64,000 nt of DNA from Achromobacter arsenitoxydans SY8 (GTDB lineage: Bacteria; Pseudomonadota; Gammaproteobacteria; Burkholderiales; Burkholderiaceae_B): the NCBI RefSeq assembly GCF_000236785.1, contig NZ_AGUF01000046.1, positions 1 to 64,000 of the forward strand. The letters run 5' to 3'. The translations under genes and the position numbers were made by a program. Of the stretch, positions 35,390 to 43,520 are shown piece by piece. Every line of letters starts with the position of its first letter. Position 1 is the stretch's first letter. The notes below the pieces were generated by a model. It ran no database searches. It saw only the letters and a program-made list of their open reading frames with translations, and was not told the origin of the DNA.

Positions 35390-36049
35390 TCAGTTAAGTG
35401 GCTTGCGTGCTACCGCCAGCGCGACGCCATTCGCATCGTAGTTTTGGCTAAAAGTAAAACCGTACTCGCGTATGCTCTCGGGATAGTAGGAACTGGTCTC
35501 ACCGAAGCCTTGGAAGGCTCCGATGCGGGGTAGTGCAGCAACACATTCCTTGAAAGCCGGATCGCCAGCACTACACAGGATTTGTAGCACCACGTTGCCC
35601 TCGCCGTTTTCTACGAATCCCTTCACAACGTTGTATGTTCCCGTCTGCCGTAGCTCGACAACATCGCCCTGTTTGAGCGGAGGAAGATGGTCCGGGATGA
35701 TCCCAGTGGAGACCCATCCTTTGCCTCCCGCTCGTACCCAGGCTCCATACTCAGGATGACGCATTTGGAGGAAGGCGACGCGCATGGAGTATTCTGGTTC
35801 GCCCTTAATAACGCCCACTGTGTAAAGCTGATTTCGGGCGCCGAACGGATAGTCACCTGCCCAGACTTCGTCGTGAATCACTTGAGCAGCGACATTGACT
35901 TGTCTCATATTGGCCGGTAGCTCGGTCCCCGCGTTAAGCACTGCGTTCAAGACATGGACGGCCGGCGTCTGGCAACCTGAAAGTGCTACAGCTGTGCAGG
36001 TCGATAGGACTGCAATCACGGCGCGGTGGGCTAGATTCCCGAGAGGCAT
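35390..36049 (-). CDS. Hypothetical lipoprotein (island cargo)
   Basis: A 219-residue protein from the ATG at 36049, with a signal peptide and lipobox ALSGC near residue 26. An Asp/Gly-rich segment (about 110-135, with GDVVELRQTGTYN) suggests a small beta-barrel domain. No family recognised. RBS weak; 14 upstream codons are an alternative start. Confidence 0.68.
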   Translation of the reverse strand: MPLGNLAHRAVIAVLSTCTAVALSGCQTPAVHVLNAVLNAGTELPANMRQVNVAAQVIHDEVWAGDYPFGARNQLYTVGVIKGEPEYSMRVAFLQMRHPEYGAWVRAGGKGWVSTGIIPDHLPPLKQGDVVELRQTGTYNVVKGFVENGEGNVVLQILCSAGDPAFKECVAALPRIGAFQGFGETSSYYPESIREYGFTFSQNYDANGVALAVARKPLN

Positions 36050-36330
36050 ATGGAAATTCTGATGGGGGGGTGGACGAGGCTCCGCGTTCACACCGCTGAC
36101 GACATAAGCAATGTTCGGTATGCCTCAATCACATTATGTTACACCAGACCCAATTTCTCGCGTGATCTCGTAATGACGGGAGAAAGCGTCAACACTCCAG
36201 CTTGTTGGCGTTCTAGCACTCCACCCGCAAGATCCGTCCTTCAAATCTCGCCATTCTTCCCACGTCAACGCATTAGGGCGGGTTTGGCTTCGCTGTCAGC
36301 ATTGGCGTCCTAATATAAAAGTTCGAATCA

Positions 36331-36347
36331 CCTCCTGCCGCGCCAGA
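36331..36347. repeat. attR: 17-bp copy of the tRNA-Arg 3' end
   Basis: Identical to 33265-33281. Upstream bases GTTCGA also match the tRNA T-loop but with a one-base offset, so the old attachment core probably extended further. Core-like high-GC sequence resumes right after it. Confidence 0.85.
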
Positions 36348-36399
36348 TTTCATTCAAAATTGAAGCCCTGGCGCTTCCATCCTGGCGCCGAACACCGCT

Positions 36400-37332
36400 T
36401 CAATTCGCCCATTCCGGATCCGTCGTAAACGCAATCGTCAGCCAGCGGTTCGGCGTGTCGTCGCCCACGGCCTTGCTGATTTCATCGCGGATCCTGTCCC
36501 ATTCTGTCAGCGGCTTGGCCGGCATGTCGGCCGGGACGATGAAATAGAGCTCGATCTGCTTGCCCCTTCCCACTTTCGCGACATACGACCGGTGTGACGT
36601 GAATCCGTAGCGGCTGGTGAATTCGCGGGCCACGCCGTCGATGTGGTCCTTCAGGTCGGCCGGCGTAACCAGCAGCATGTCGGAAAGCGCCTGCTTGATG
36701 GTGGCGGCCGGCATCGGAATGATCACCAGGCAGACCAGCGCAAGCGCCGCGGGGTCGACATAGGGCGTCAGCCAGTCCAGCCGGGTGCCTTCGATGGCGT
36801 AGCCGATGGTGAACGCAATCAGCAGCGCGGCCGTGATGCCGCCCGACATGATCCATGCCTTGGCGTCCAAAGCGATGAATTCTGATCGGATGTGCCGATT
36901 CTGGATGGTCGCGTAGATAGCCATGCCGATGCAGGCGGCCAATCCGAAGATTGCGTAATAGATGGCGTAGGTGAACTCCAGGTCCCGCCCGCCCTTCAGG
37001 ATGCTGCCGACTGCGGTAATCAGGGCGTAGATCGAGACGCAGGTCAGGATCAGGCCGTTGAGTCCCAATACCAGCGGCTCCAGATGCCAGAAGCCCATGG
37101 TGAAGCGGTCCCGGAGCTTTCCGGTGGGACCGCCAGGCGCCGTCGACAGGGCGATCAGCCGGGCCGAGATCAAGGCCAGCGCGCTGAGCCCGGCATCGGC
37201 CAGCATATAGACCCCGTCGAACACGATGGAGAACGAACCGGCCAGCAGCCCGAAGACGACGGCGACGGCGGAGACGGCGAGGGTGACGAGGATGGAAGCG
37301 CGGAGAACGGACTGCTCGGTGGCTTTGGGCAT
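36400..37332 (-). CDS. Cation diffusion facilitator family transporter
   Basis: A 310-residue CDF-like protein with about six transmembrane helices (about 12-215) and a cytoplasmic ferredoxin-like domain (about 220-305). Such antiporters export divalent metals. The usual His/Asp metal ligands are not canonical: helix 2 has DGVYMLADAG and helix 5 has DAKAWIMSGG instead of HxxxD. It resembles the divergent COG3965 group; metal not predictable. Start ATG at 37332 has AAGGA upstream. Confidence 0.85.
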   Translation of the reverse strand: MPKATEQSVLRASILVTLAVSAVAVVFGLLAGSFSIVFDGVYMLADAGLSALALISARLIALSTAPGGPTGKLRDRFTMGFWHLEPLVLGLNGLILTCVSIYALITAVGSILKGGRDLEFTYAIYYAIFGLAACIGMAIYATIQNRHIRSEFIALDAKAWIMSGGITAALLIAFTIGYAIEGTRLDWLTPYVDPAALALVCLVIIPMPAATIKQALSDMLLVTPADLKDHIDGVAREFTSRYGFTSHRSYVAKVGRGKQIELYFIVPADMPAKPLTEWDRIRDEISKAVGDDTPNRWLTIAFTTDPEWAN

Positions 37333-37485
37333 GAAGCGATCCTTGTTGTTCAGTGGGCGGTTCACTTCCCGGGGCGTTGCACTAGTGTACGCAGATGTCG
37401 GGCATGGCCATTGCCGCTGCCTGCCGGTCTGCCGCCGCGTCGTATTTGCGATTGCGGCGTGCCTGTGGCCGACGTCAGGTTCTTT

Positions 37486-38202
37486 TCACGCTTCGTTCGG
37501 ACGATACAGAATGGCCCGCATCTCCGCCGACGCGCCCAGCCGCTGCGACAGCTCATCCGCCCGTTCAAGAATCATGGCTTCGAAGGCCGCCGCGTCCACC
37601 GTCTTGAGCCGCACCGATGGCCCGGCGATCGTCAGCGCGCCGACGAAGCGGTCTTCCTGTCCGATGACCGGCACCGACCATGACGACGTGTAGGGGTCGC
37701 GCGCGCCGCAAGAGAATATCGGCAGCCGTTCCTGGTTGCGCCGGGCGCCTTGCGCCCAGATCGCGAAGACCTGGCCTGTGGAGGATTTGTCGGGCGGCAT
37801 GACGCTGCCCGCGATGACCTGGCTGTGCAGGCCTTCATGCGGCTGATGGCGGAACAGGCACAGGCGCTGTCCGGGTTCGCCGCCTTCGACGTAGTAGGCG
37901 GCGCTTTCGCCGGTATCGGCGGACAGGCGCTCCAGCACCGGCATGACGACGGCTTCCAGGTCAAAGCCGCGTTCATAGACGCGCGCCAGAAACAGCACCC
38001 GGGGGCCCAGGCCGTAGCGGCCGTCGGGCTCGCGCACGACGTATCCGCAGCGTGCCAATGAGTTGAGCATGCGGAAGATCGTGGTCTTGTGCAGGGGCAG
38101 CCGATGGGCGAAGTCCGCCAGCGATAGATGCTCGGCGCCGGGCCGGAAACAATCCAGCACGCTCAGCGCGCGTTCCACCGCCACCACCCCATCATTACTC
38201 AT
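37486..38202 (-). CDS. IclR family transcriptional regulator
   Basis: A 238-residue IclR regulator: N-terminal winged HTH (about 1-70, LSLADFAHRLPLHKTTIFRML) and C-terminal effector domain (about 80-230). RBS AGGAG before the ATG at 38202. It diverges from the GalB/GalC/Bug cluster at 38303 and should control it; many IclR proteins regulate aromatic acid catabolism. Two short palindromes lie between the divergent genes. Confidence 0.92.
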   Translation of the reverse strand: MSNDGVVAVERALSVLDCFRPGAEHLSLADFAHRLPLHKTTIFRMLNSLARCGYVVREPDGRYGLGPRVLFLARVYERGFDLEAVVMPVLERLSADTGESAAYYVEGGEPGQRLCLFRHQPHEGLHSQVIAGSVMPPDKSSTGQVFAIWAQGARRNQERLPIFSCGARDPYTSSWSVPVIGQEDRFVGALTIAGPSVRLKTVDAAAFEAMILERADELSQRLGASAEMRAILYRPNEA

Positions 38203-38236
38203 GCATAGCTCCTGAATCATTGAATTTGCTTGTTGA

Positions 38237-38251
38237 TTGTACAGAGTACAA
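38237..38251. promoter_or_regulatory. Candidate IclR operator (TTGTAC-AGA-GTACAA)
   Basis: A perfect 6-base inverted repeat around AGA, 35 bp upstream of the IclR start and about 50 bp upstream of the galB-like gene. A second palindrome TACG-TTT-CGTA follows at 38253-38263. Size and symmetry match operators of IclR-type regulators. Confidence 0.45.
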
Positions 38252-38302
38252 CTACGTTTCGTAATTTTAAAATGCGACAAGTCTGTTGATCTGGAGTCAG
38301 GG

Positions 38303-39016
38303 ATGTCGAGTTCGATGCTGGTGGTGACCGCCCACGTGGGCGATTTTGTCTGGCGCTGCGGCGGCGCGATGGCGTTGCATGCGCAACGCGGCGTGGACGT
38401 GCACCTGGTGTGCCTGAGCTACGGCGAAAACGGCGAATCCAACGCCGCCTGGAAAGGCGATACGCAGCGCGATGCGGTGAAGGCCCAGCGCCGCGCCGAA
38501 GCCGAGGCCGCAGCGCAAATCCTTGGCGTCGCTTCGCTGGATTTCCATGACCTGGGCGATTACCCGCTGCCGGACTCTGCGGATTCGGTGCGCCGCATCT
38601 CCGACACGCTGCGCCGCACGAAGGCGTCGGTGGTGCTGACCCACCCGGAGCATGATCCTTCCAATCTGGATCACTGCCGCACCTTCGAAATGGCGCTGCG
38701 TGCCCGCATGCAGGCGATGGCGCCGGGCCACGGCGCGGACTTCGTGGTGCCGCCGCAGGTGCTGTGCTTCGAGCCGCACCAGACGGAATTGTGCGGCTTC
38801 AAACCCAATGTGCTGCTCGACATCACCGACGTGTGGGAGCGCAAGTGGCAGGCCATGCAGGCCATGCCGACGCAAAGCAACCTGTGGGCCTACTACGAAC
38901 GCGTGGCGCTGCAGCGCGGCGCGCAGGCGGGCCGCCGCGGCAAGACGGCGGGCACGCGCTATGGCGAGGCCTATCAGAGCATTTTCCCGGCCGTTGTCTC
39001 GGCCCTGATGGAGTAA
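38303..39016 (+). CDS. PIG-L deacetylase-fold protein, 4-oxalomesaconate hydratase (GalB)-like
   Basis: A 237-residue LmbE/PIG-L fold metal enzyme. Metal ligands are the AHVGDF motif (His and Asp, residues 10-15) and the later THPEHDPSNLDH. The SLDFHDLGDYPLP and N-terminal GGAMALHA stretches resemble GalB, which hydrates 4-oxalomesaconate to 4-carboxy-4-hydroxy-2-oxoadipate in gallate and protocatechuate-4,5 breakdown. The adjacent RraA/GalC-like aldolase gene supports this strongly. An alternative role in N-deacetylation is less likely. Confidence 0.82.
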   Translation: MSSSMLVVTAHVGDFVWRCGGAMALHAQRGVDVHLVCLSYGENGESNAAWKGDTQRDAVKAQRRAEAEAAAQILGVASLDFHDLGDYPLPDSADSVRRISDTLRRTKASVVLTHPEHDPSNLDHCRTFEMALRARMQAMAPGHGADFVVPPQVLCFEPHQTELCGFKPNVLLDITDVWERKWQAMQAMPTQSNLWAYYERVALQRGAQAGRRGKTAGTRYGEAYQSIFPAVVSALME

Positions 39017-39020
39017 TGGC

Positions 39021-39650
39021 ATGAGCGATCTGTTTGCAGCCGGCCTGTGCAGCACGCTGTTGGCCGATGCCGGCGCGCGTGTCATGCGCGCGGCGATCAA
39101 GCCCCTGCGCGCCGGCTGGTCCGTGCGTGGCCGCGCGCAGACCGTGTCGGTGCCTGCGGGCGACAACCTGGCCATCCACGCCGCGCTGGCTATCGCGAAG
39201 CCTGGCGATGTCCTGGTAGTGGACGCGCAGGGGTATGCCGACCGCGCCGTCATGGGCGGGATCATGTGCGCCCAGGCCGCGGCGACGGGCGTGGCCGGCG
39301 TCGTGATCGACGGCGCCATGCGCGACGCGGCCGAATTGCGCCAGGGCGATCTGCCCGTGTTCGCGGCCGCCGTGTCGCCGGCCGGGCCCTACAAGGCGGG
39401 CGGCGGCAGCGTGAACCGGCCGGTTCAGTGCGGTGGAGTGCGCGTCGAACCGGGCGACTGGATCCTGGGCGATGACGACGGGCTGATCGTGGTCGGACCT
39501 GCCGAATGCGAGACGGTGGTTGCCGCCGCGCTGGCCAAGGCCGAAGCGGAGGCGCGCCGAATGGCGGCCATCGCGCGCGGCGAACTGCGGCCGGCCTGGC
39601 TGGACGAGGCCTTGGCCAAGGCCACGCTGGATATCGGGCCGGCGCGCTAG
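39021..39650 (+). CDS. RraA-fold 4-carboxy-4-hydroxy-2-oxoadipate aldolase (GalC/LigK)-like
   Basis: A 209-residue protein of the RraA/dimethylmenaquinone methyltransferase fold, now known to include class II aldolases. The GVVIDGAMRDAAEL segment (about 93-106) carries the catalytic Arg-Asp, and GDWILGDDDGLIVV (about 148-161) the metal and keto-acid site. Enzymes of this type split 4-carboxy-4-hydroxy-2-oxoadipate into pyruvate and oxaloacetate. Lies 4 bp after the GalB-like gene. Confidence 0.85.
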   Translation: MSDLFAAGLCSTLLADAGARVMRAAIKPLRAGWSVRGRAQTVSVPAGDNLAIHAALAIAKPGDVLVVDAQGYADRAVMGGIMCAQAAATGVAGVVIDGAMRDAAELRQGDLPVFAAAVSPAGPYKAGGGSVNRPVQCGGVRVEPGDWILGDDDGLIVVGPAECETVVAAALAKAEAEARRMAAIARGELRPAWLDEALAKATLDIGPAR

Positions 39651-39701
39651 GAACCGCGCCGTCGCCCCAAAAACAAGCATCAAACACAACAGGAGGAAGA
39701 C

Positions 39702-40667
39702 ATGAAGTTCAACAAGCAGACCCTGGGCGCGATTGCCCTGATCGCGGGCATTGCGCCGCTGACCGCCGCTAACGCGGGCTACCCGGAACGGCCGATCCGC
39801 ATGGTCGTGCCGTTTGCCGCGGGTGGCCCGGCCGACATGGTGGGACGCGAGTTCGCCAAGCTGTTCAGCGACAAACTGGGGCAGCCGGTGGTGGTGGTGA
39901 ACGCTGGCGGCGGCCATGGCGTGCCGGCGCTGAATCAGGTGCTTGGCGCGGAGGCCGATGGCTACACGCTGCTGATGCCGGCCTCGGGCAACATGACGGT
40001 GCCCTCCAAGGCCATGCAGGGCAAGAATGTGTTGGACCTTCTGGCGCCGATCAGCCTGCTGACCGAAAGCCCGCACGTGCTGGTCGTGAACGCGCAATTG
40101 CCGGTGGATTCCGTGCAGGGCTTGGTCGACTATGCGCGCGCGCATCCGGGCAAGGTCAATTTCGGTTCGGCGGGCGTGGGCGGCGTGGCGCACCTGGGCA
40201 TGGAACTGTTCAAGAGCAAGGCGAAGGTGGATGTGGTGCACGTGCCGTATCGCGGCACGTCCCAGGTGCTGACCGACCTGGCGTCGGGCCAGGTGCAGGC
40301 GTTGTTCAGCAGCATGCCTTCGTTGAAGCCCATGATCGACAAGGGTTCGGTGAAGGCGCTGGCCATGAGCGCGCCCAGCAAGGGGGCGGACACGGCGAAG
40401 CTGCCGCTGATCTCGCAGACCCTGCCGGGCGTGTCCTACACCACTTGGTATGGCCTTTTTGCCAAGGCGGGCACGCCGCCGGAGGTGCTGGCCAAGCTGA
40501 ATGCGGCGGTGGCCGACACGCTGAAGAATCCCGAACTGAACCAGAAGTTCGAGTCGCAGGGCGTGGAATTCGTCTCCAGCACGCCGCAACAGCTTGCCGA
40601 CACCGTTCGCCGCGACACGGCGCAATGGACCGCGCTGATCAAAGAGGCGGGCATCGAGATCGAATAG
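39702..40667 (+). CDS. Bug/TctC family periplasmic substrate-binding protein
   Basis: A 321-residue orphan Bug protein with signal peptide ending near LTAANA, signature IRMVVPFAAGGPAD, VNFGSAGVGGVAH and HVPYRGTSQ. RBS AGGAGG. It follows the GalB/GalC-like genes, so its ligand may be an aromatic acid or its cleavage product. A strong terminator follows. Confidence 0.9.
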   Translation: MKFNKQTLGAIALIAGIAPLTAANAGYPERPIRMVVPFAAGGPADMVGREFAKLFSDKLGQPVVVVNAGGGHGVPALNQVLGAEADGYTLLMPASGNMTVPSKAMQGKNVLDLLAPISLLTESPHVLVVNAQLPVDSVQGLVDYARAHPGKVNFGSAGVGGVAHLGMELFKSKAKVDVVHVPYRGTSQVLTDLASGQVQALFSSMPSLKPMIDKGSVKALAMSAPSKGADTAKLPLISQTLPGVSYTTWYGLFAKAGTPPEVLAKLNAAVADTLKNPELNQKFESQGVEFVSSTPQQLADTVRRDTAQWTALIKEAGIEIE

Positions 40668-40693
40668 GGCGGATTCCTGGCGCTCTGCATGAC

Positions 40694-40721
40694 GGCCGGG
40701 CAGGCGTACGCCTGCCCGGCC
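40694..40721 (+). terminator. Rho-independent terminator after the Bug gene
   Basis: A perfect 28-bp GC-rich palindrome (arms GGCCGGGCAGGCGT / ACGCCTGCCCGGCC) followed by CTTTTCC, ending the GalB-GalC-Bug operon. Confidence 0.85.
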
Positions 40722-40804
40722 CTTTTCCTGCTACGACTTAAAACGGTTTGACCCGCCCGGTTTTGCTATAAACAGGCCTATAGCTTTTCTGTGGGGCCGG
40801 GAAT

Positions 40805-41074
40805 ATGTCCATTCTTACCTTGAGCCGCTGCGGCGCGGCGCTGATGTTGGTCGCGCTTGCCGCCGGCTGCTCGTCCAGCAAGCCGTCAGCGGGCGCCAAG
40901 TCCAGCATGTCCAACGCCACCCCGGCACGCGCCAGCAACGAGTGCAAGCCCAATCGCAGCAAGTGCCTGCACGAGGGTTCTTACGATGCGGGCGAAAGGG
41001 ACTACGCGGTGGACGAGGCCAAGCGCCTGAATCTGGCAGAATCCGAGCGCCTGCGCCGCCTGTTCGCAAAGTGA
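40805..41074 (+). CDS. Small hypothetical lipoprotein
   Basis: An 89-residue protein with a lipoprotein signal peptide and lipobox LAAGC at residues 18-22, followed by a Ser/Ala-rich linker and a charged, basic domain with two Cys (ECKPNRSKCLHEG). The pair could bind a disulphide or metal. ATG start; function unknown. Confidence 0.7.
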   Translation: MSILTLSRCGAALMLVALAAGCSSSKPSAGAKSSMSNATPARASNECKPNRSKCLHEGSYDAGERDYAVDEAKRLNLAESERLRRLFAK

Positions 41075-41374
41075 CCGCGGCAGGCCATAGTCACCGCAAC
41101 AATCCGTTGAATCGCAAGCCGTTTGCCGTCATCCCCCTAAATAGCACACCGACATGACACGCCTGCCGGCGCACCGTGTTTACCCCAACGTGTCGACCAC
41201 GCGCCACAAACTGCCCCTTATTTCCCCTGATTGACGCGTTTTAGCTTGTGTCTCAAAAACTGACATATTGCGTCCCTAGAATTCGTCCCTGCCATGCGCC
41301 AAGTGCATCGGTGCGCCGCTTGCGTTGCGGGCCACGCCAGATGCGCATGTCTGTTCAATCAATGGGAATCTGTA
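41075..41374. other. Porin upstream region
   Basis: About 300 bp without a gene. It contains TAGAAT at about 41276 and AT-rich stretches that likely hold the porin promoter and its 5' leader, but I cannot place a convincing -35. Confidence 0.4.
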
Positions 41375-42481
41375 ATGAAAAAGACTTTGTTCGTCACCGC
41401 CATCTTCGCCGCGCTGTCCGGCACGGCGCAGGCGGAAACTTCGGTGACGCTGTACGGCCTGATCGACACGGGCGTGGGTTACCAACGCATCAAGGGCGAC
41501 AACTACCACGAGTCGAAGGTCGGCATGGCCAACGGCGTGTCCAGCGGTTCGCGCTGGGGCCTGCGTGGCGCTGAAGACCTGGGCGACGGCCTGAGCGCGG
41601 TCTTCACGCTGGAAAGCGGTTTCAACTCGGCCAACGGCCAGTCTGGCCAGAGCAGCCGCCTGTTCGGCCGCCAAGCCACCGTCGGCCTGAAGAGCAGCTC
41701 GTGGGGCCTGCTGGAATTCGGCCGCCAGACCAACATCGCCTCGAAGTACATCGGCGCGATTGATCCGTTCGGCGCCAGCTACGGCCAGGCGAACGTCGGT
41801 GTGGCCTTCAGCGCCGCGAACACCGTCCGCTACGACAACATGGTCCAGTACTCGACCCCGTCGTTCGGCGGCTTCCAGGCTGGCATCGGCTACTCGTTCA
41901 ACGTCGCCGACACGACCTCGGCCCAGACCGGCTTCCGCACCGCCGACAACACGCGCGGCATCACCGCCGGCGTGCGCTACGTGAACGGTCCGCTGAACGT
42001 CGCCCTGACGTATGACCAGCTGAACCCGGCCAGCCAGCTGGGCACCGACGCAACGCCGAAGTCGTGGAGCATCGGCGGCGCGTACGACTTTGAAGTGCTG
42101 AAGCTGGCGCTGGCCTTCGGCCAGACCCGCGACGGCTGGTTCACCGGCCAGGGCGTCAATGCCTTCGGCAGCGGCAGCCCCACCGCCAAGGGCTTCGGAA
42201 CGAACGTGGCCGTGGAGGACTTCAAGGCCAACTCGTACATGGTCGGCCTGACCGTGCCGCTGGGCGCCAGCAGCATCATGGCTTCGTGGCAGCGTGCTGA
42301 TCCGGACAGCGATGCGCTGACCGGCGGCGATTCCGCCATGAACGTGTACAGCCTGGGCTACACCTACAACCTGTCCAAGCGCACCAACCTGTACGCGCTG
42401 GCTTCCTACGCCACCGACTACGCCTTCATCGACGGCGTGAAGAGCACCGTGGGCATCGTGGGCATCCGTCATCGCTTCTAA
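41375..42481 (+). CDS. Gram-negative general porin
   Basis: A 368-residue trimeric beta-barrel porin of the beta-proteobacterial type (Bordetella/Burkholderia porins). A 20-residue Sec signal peptide (MKKTLFVTAIFAALSGTAQA) is followed by ETSVTLYGLIDTGVGY, the standard first strand, and LFGRQATVGLKSSSWG, which belongs to the constriction region. It ends in Phe after RHR, the BAM recognition signal. It allows passive entry of small solutes through the outer membrane. Confidence 0.95.
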   Translation: MKKTLFVTAIFAALSGTAQAETSVTLYGLIDTGVGYQRIKGDNYHESKVGMANGVSSGSRWGLRGAEDLGDGLSAVFTLESGFNSANGQSGQSSRLFGRQATVGLKSSSWGLLEFGRQTNIASKYIGAIDPFGASYGQANVGVAFSAANTVRYDNMVQYSTPSFGGFQAGIGYSFNVADTTSAQTGFRTADNTRGITAGVRYVNGPLNVALTYDQLNPASQLGTDATPKSWSIGGAYDFEVLKLALAFGQTRDGWFTGQGVNAFGSGSPTAKGFGTNVAVEDFKANSYMVGLTVPLGASSIMASWQRADPDSDALTGGDSAMNVYSLGYTYNLSKRTNLYALASYATDYAFIDGVKSTVGIVGIRHRF

Positions 42482-42496
42482 GCGCCTGACGTGATC

Positions 42497-42523
42497 GGGC
42501 GGCGCGCCGTGTGCGCGCCGCCC
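42497..42523. repeat. GC-rich hairpin just after the porin stop
   Basis: Arms GGGCGGCGCGC and GCGCGCCGCCC with a 5-nt loop. No T-run follows, so it probably protects the mRNA 3' end rather than terminating. Confidence 0.5.
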
Positions 42524-42648
42524 GCCCTCTGCACCGCGGTTGCACTGAGCGGATTGGGCGTCTTACCCGGCCACAGACGAGAAAAAAGCGGCCACCTCCC
42601 TAGCTCCACTCCCAGTCCGCTCACCCGAACTCCGATCATGGCAAACTG

Positions 42649-42679
42649 AAAGGCCCGCGCAGGCGTTGCGCGGGCCTTT
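42649..42679 (+). terminator. Terminator downstream of the porin
   Basis: A 13-bp perfect stem with outer AAA/TTT pairs and a 5-nt loop (AAAGGCCCGCGCA / TGCGCGGGCCTTT). About 170 bp after the porin stop. Confidence 0.8.
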
Positions 42680-42744
42680 GCATTTCGGAGCTGCGCGCCG
42701 GCTGCGTTGTAGTATTGAAAGCTCCGCCCTTTTCTCGAATCCCT

Positions 42745-43365
42745 ATGCACACCCACAACGGACGGCTCGCGGGAATGTCATTGGCGTTGGCGCTGGCTAT
42801 CGGCGCGGCCTGTACGCCCGCGCTTGCCCAGGAAACTCCGGCGGCGGCGCAGGATCCCAATGGCGCGCCGCAGGACACCGCAGCCGCGCCCCTGCCGCCG
42901 CAGACGCTGGCGGTGCTGGATGGCAAGCTGAAGGTTGTCATCCCGGCGGGGTTCTTCGAAACCGAATTTCCGTCGGATCCTGCCACGCCGGAGGTCTCGG
43001 GAAAGATCTTCCTCAACCGCGCCGCCATGCAGGCGATCATCCTGATCGACGTGCCGCTGGAAGTTTCCGTTGGCGATGACGACGCGTTCACGCTGGGTGC
43101 GATGGCGGCGGGCTTCCAGTCTCAGCAGCAGGAAGCCGTGCCCACGTTCAAGAAGACGGGGGATGGCGCCTTCAAGGTCGGCAATATCGGGGTGTTCCAA
43201 CTGGATGCGGCCAGCAGGCTTTCCGGCCGGCCGGCCGAGCTGACGGCGATGTTCGCCGCGTCGGGCAATAAAGTGGTGACGCTTTCCGCCTATACCCTGA
43301 CCCAGGAAAAGGCCAGGCATCCGGGGTTGGTGAACGAACTGAAGCAGGCAATGTCGGCGCCCTGA
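42745..43365 (+). CDS. Hypothetical exported protein
   Basis: A 206-residue protein with a Sec signal peptide (hydrophobic to about residue 27, cleavage near ALA-Q), then a Gln/Ala/Pro-rich linker and a mixed alpha/beta domain. No family recognised. ATG at 42745 chosen; a TTG ten codons upstream also reads in frame. Confidence 0.7.
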   Translation: MHTHNGRLAGMSLALALAIGAACTPALAQETPAAAQDPNGAPQDTAAAPLPPQTLAVLDGKLKVVIPAGFFETEFPSDPATPEVSGKIFLNRAAMQAIILIDVPLEVSVGDDDAFTLGAMAAGFQSQQQEAVPTFKKTGDGAFKVGNIGVFQLDAASRLSGRPAELTAMFAASGNKVVTLSAYTLTQEKARHPGLVNELKQAMSAP

Positions 43366-43520
43366 CGCCCACGTGATCCCGGCTCGACGTTCGCCCGGGA
43401 GATCACCCGGAAACGAACGCGGGCGATCTCCTGGCTTGGCTTGCCGCCGGGCGCAGGGCGCCGGGCGGTTATGGATGTTCGCCGAACTTCCGCGAGAAGC
43501 CCGGCATGCCCGGCAATGCG

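Larger units (their letters stand above)
33265..36347. mobile_element. Small degenerate genomic island in tRNA-Arg
   Basis: About 3.1 kb of AT-richer DNA bounded by the 17-bp att duplication. It begins with a decayed tyrosine integrase next to the tRNA and carries a small membrane protein with a zinc ribbon and two lipoproteins, all on the minus strand. The element can no longer move by itself because its integrase is broken; it may be the residue of a larger island or prophage that lost its centre. Confidence 0.8.

Noticed and set aside
43373-43520. Imperfect inverted repeats after the exported hypothetical protein
   Set aside because: Several overlapping weak pairings without a T-run; no single structure is convincing.
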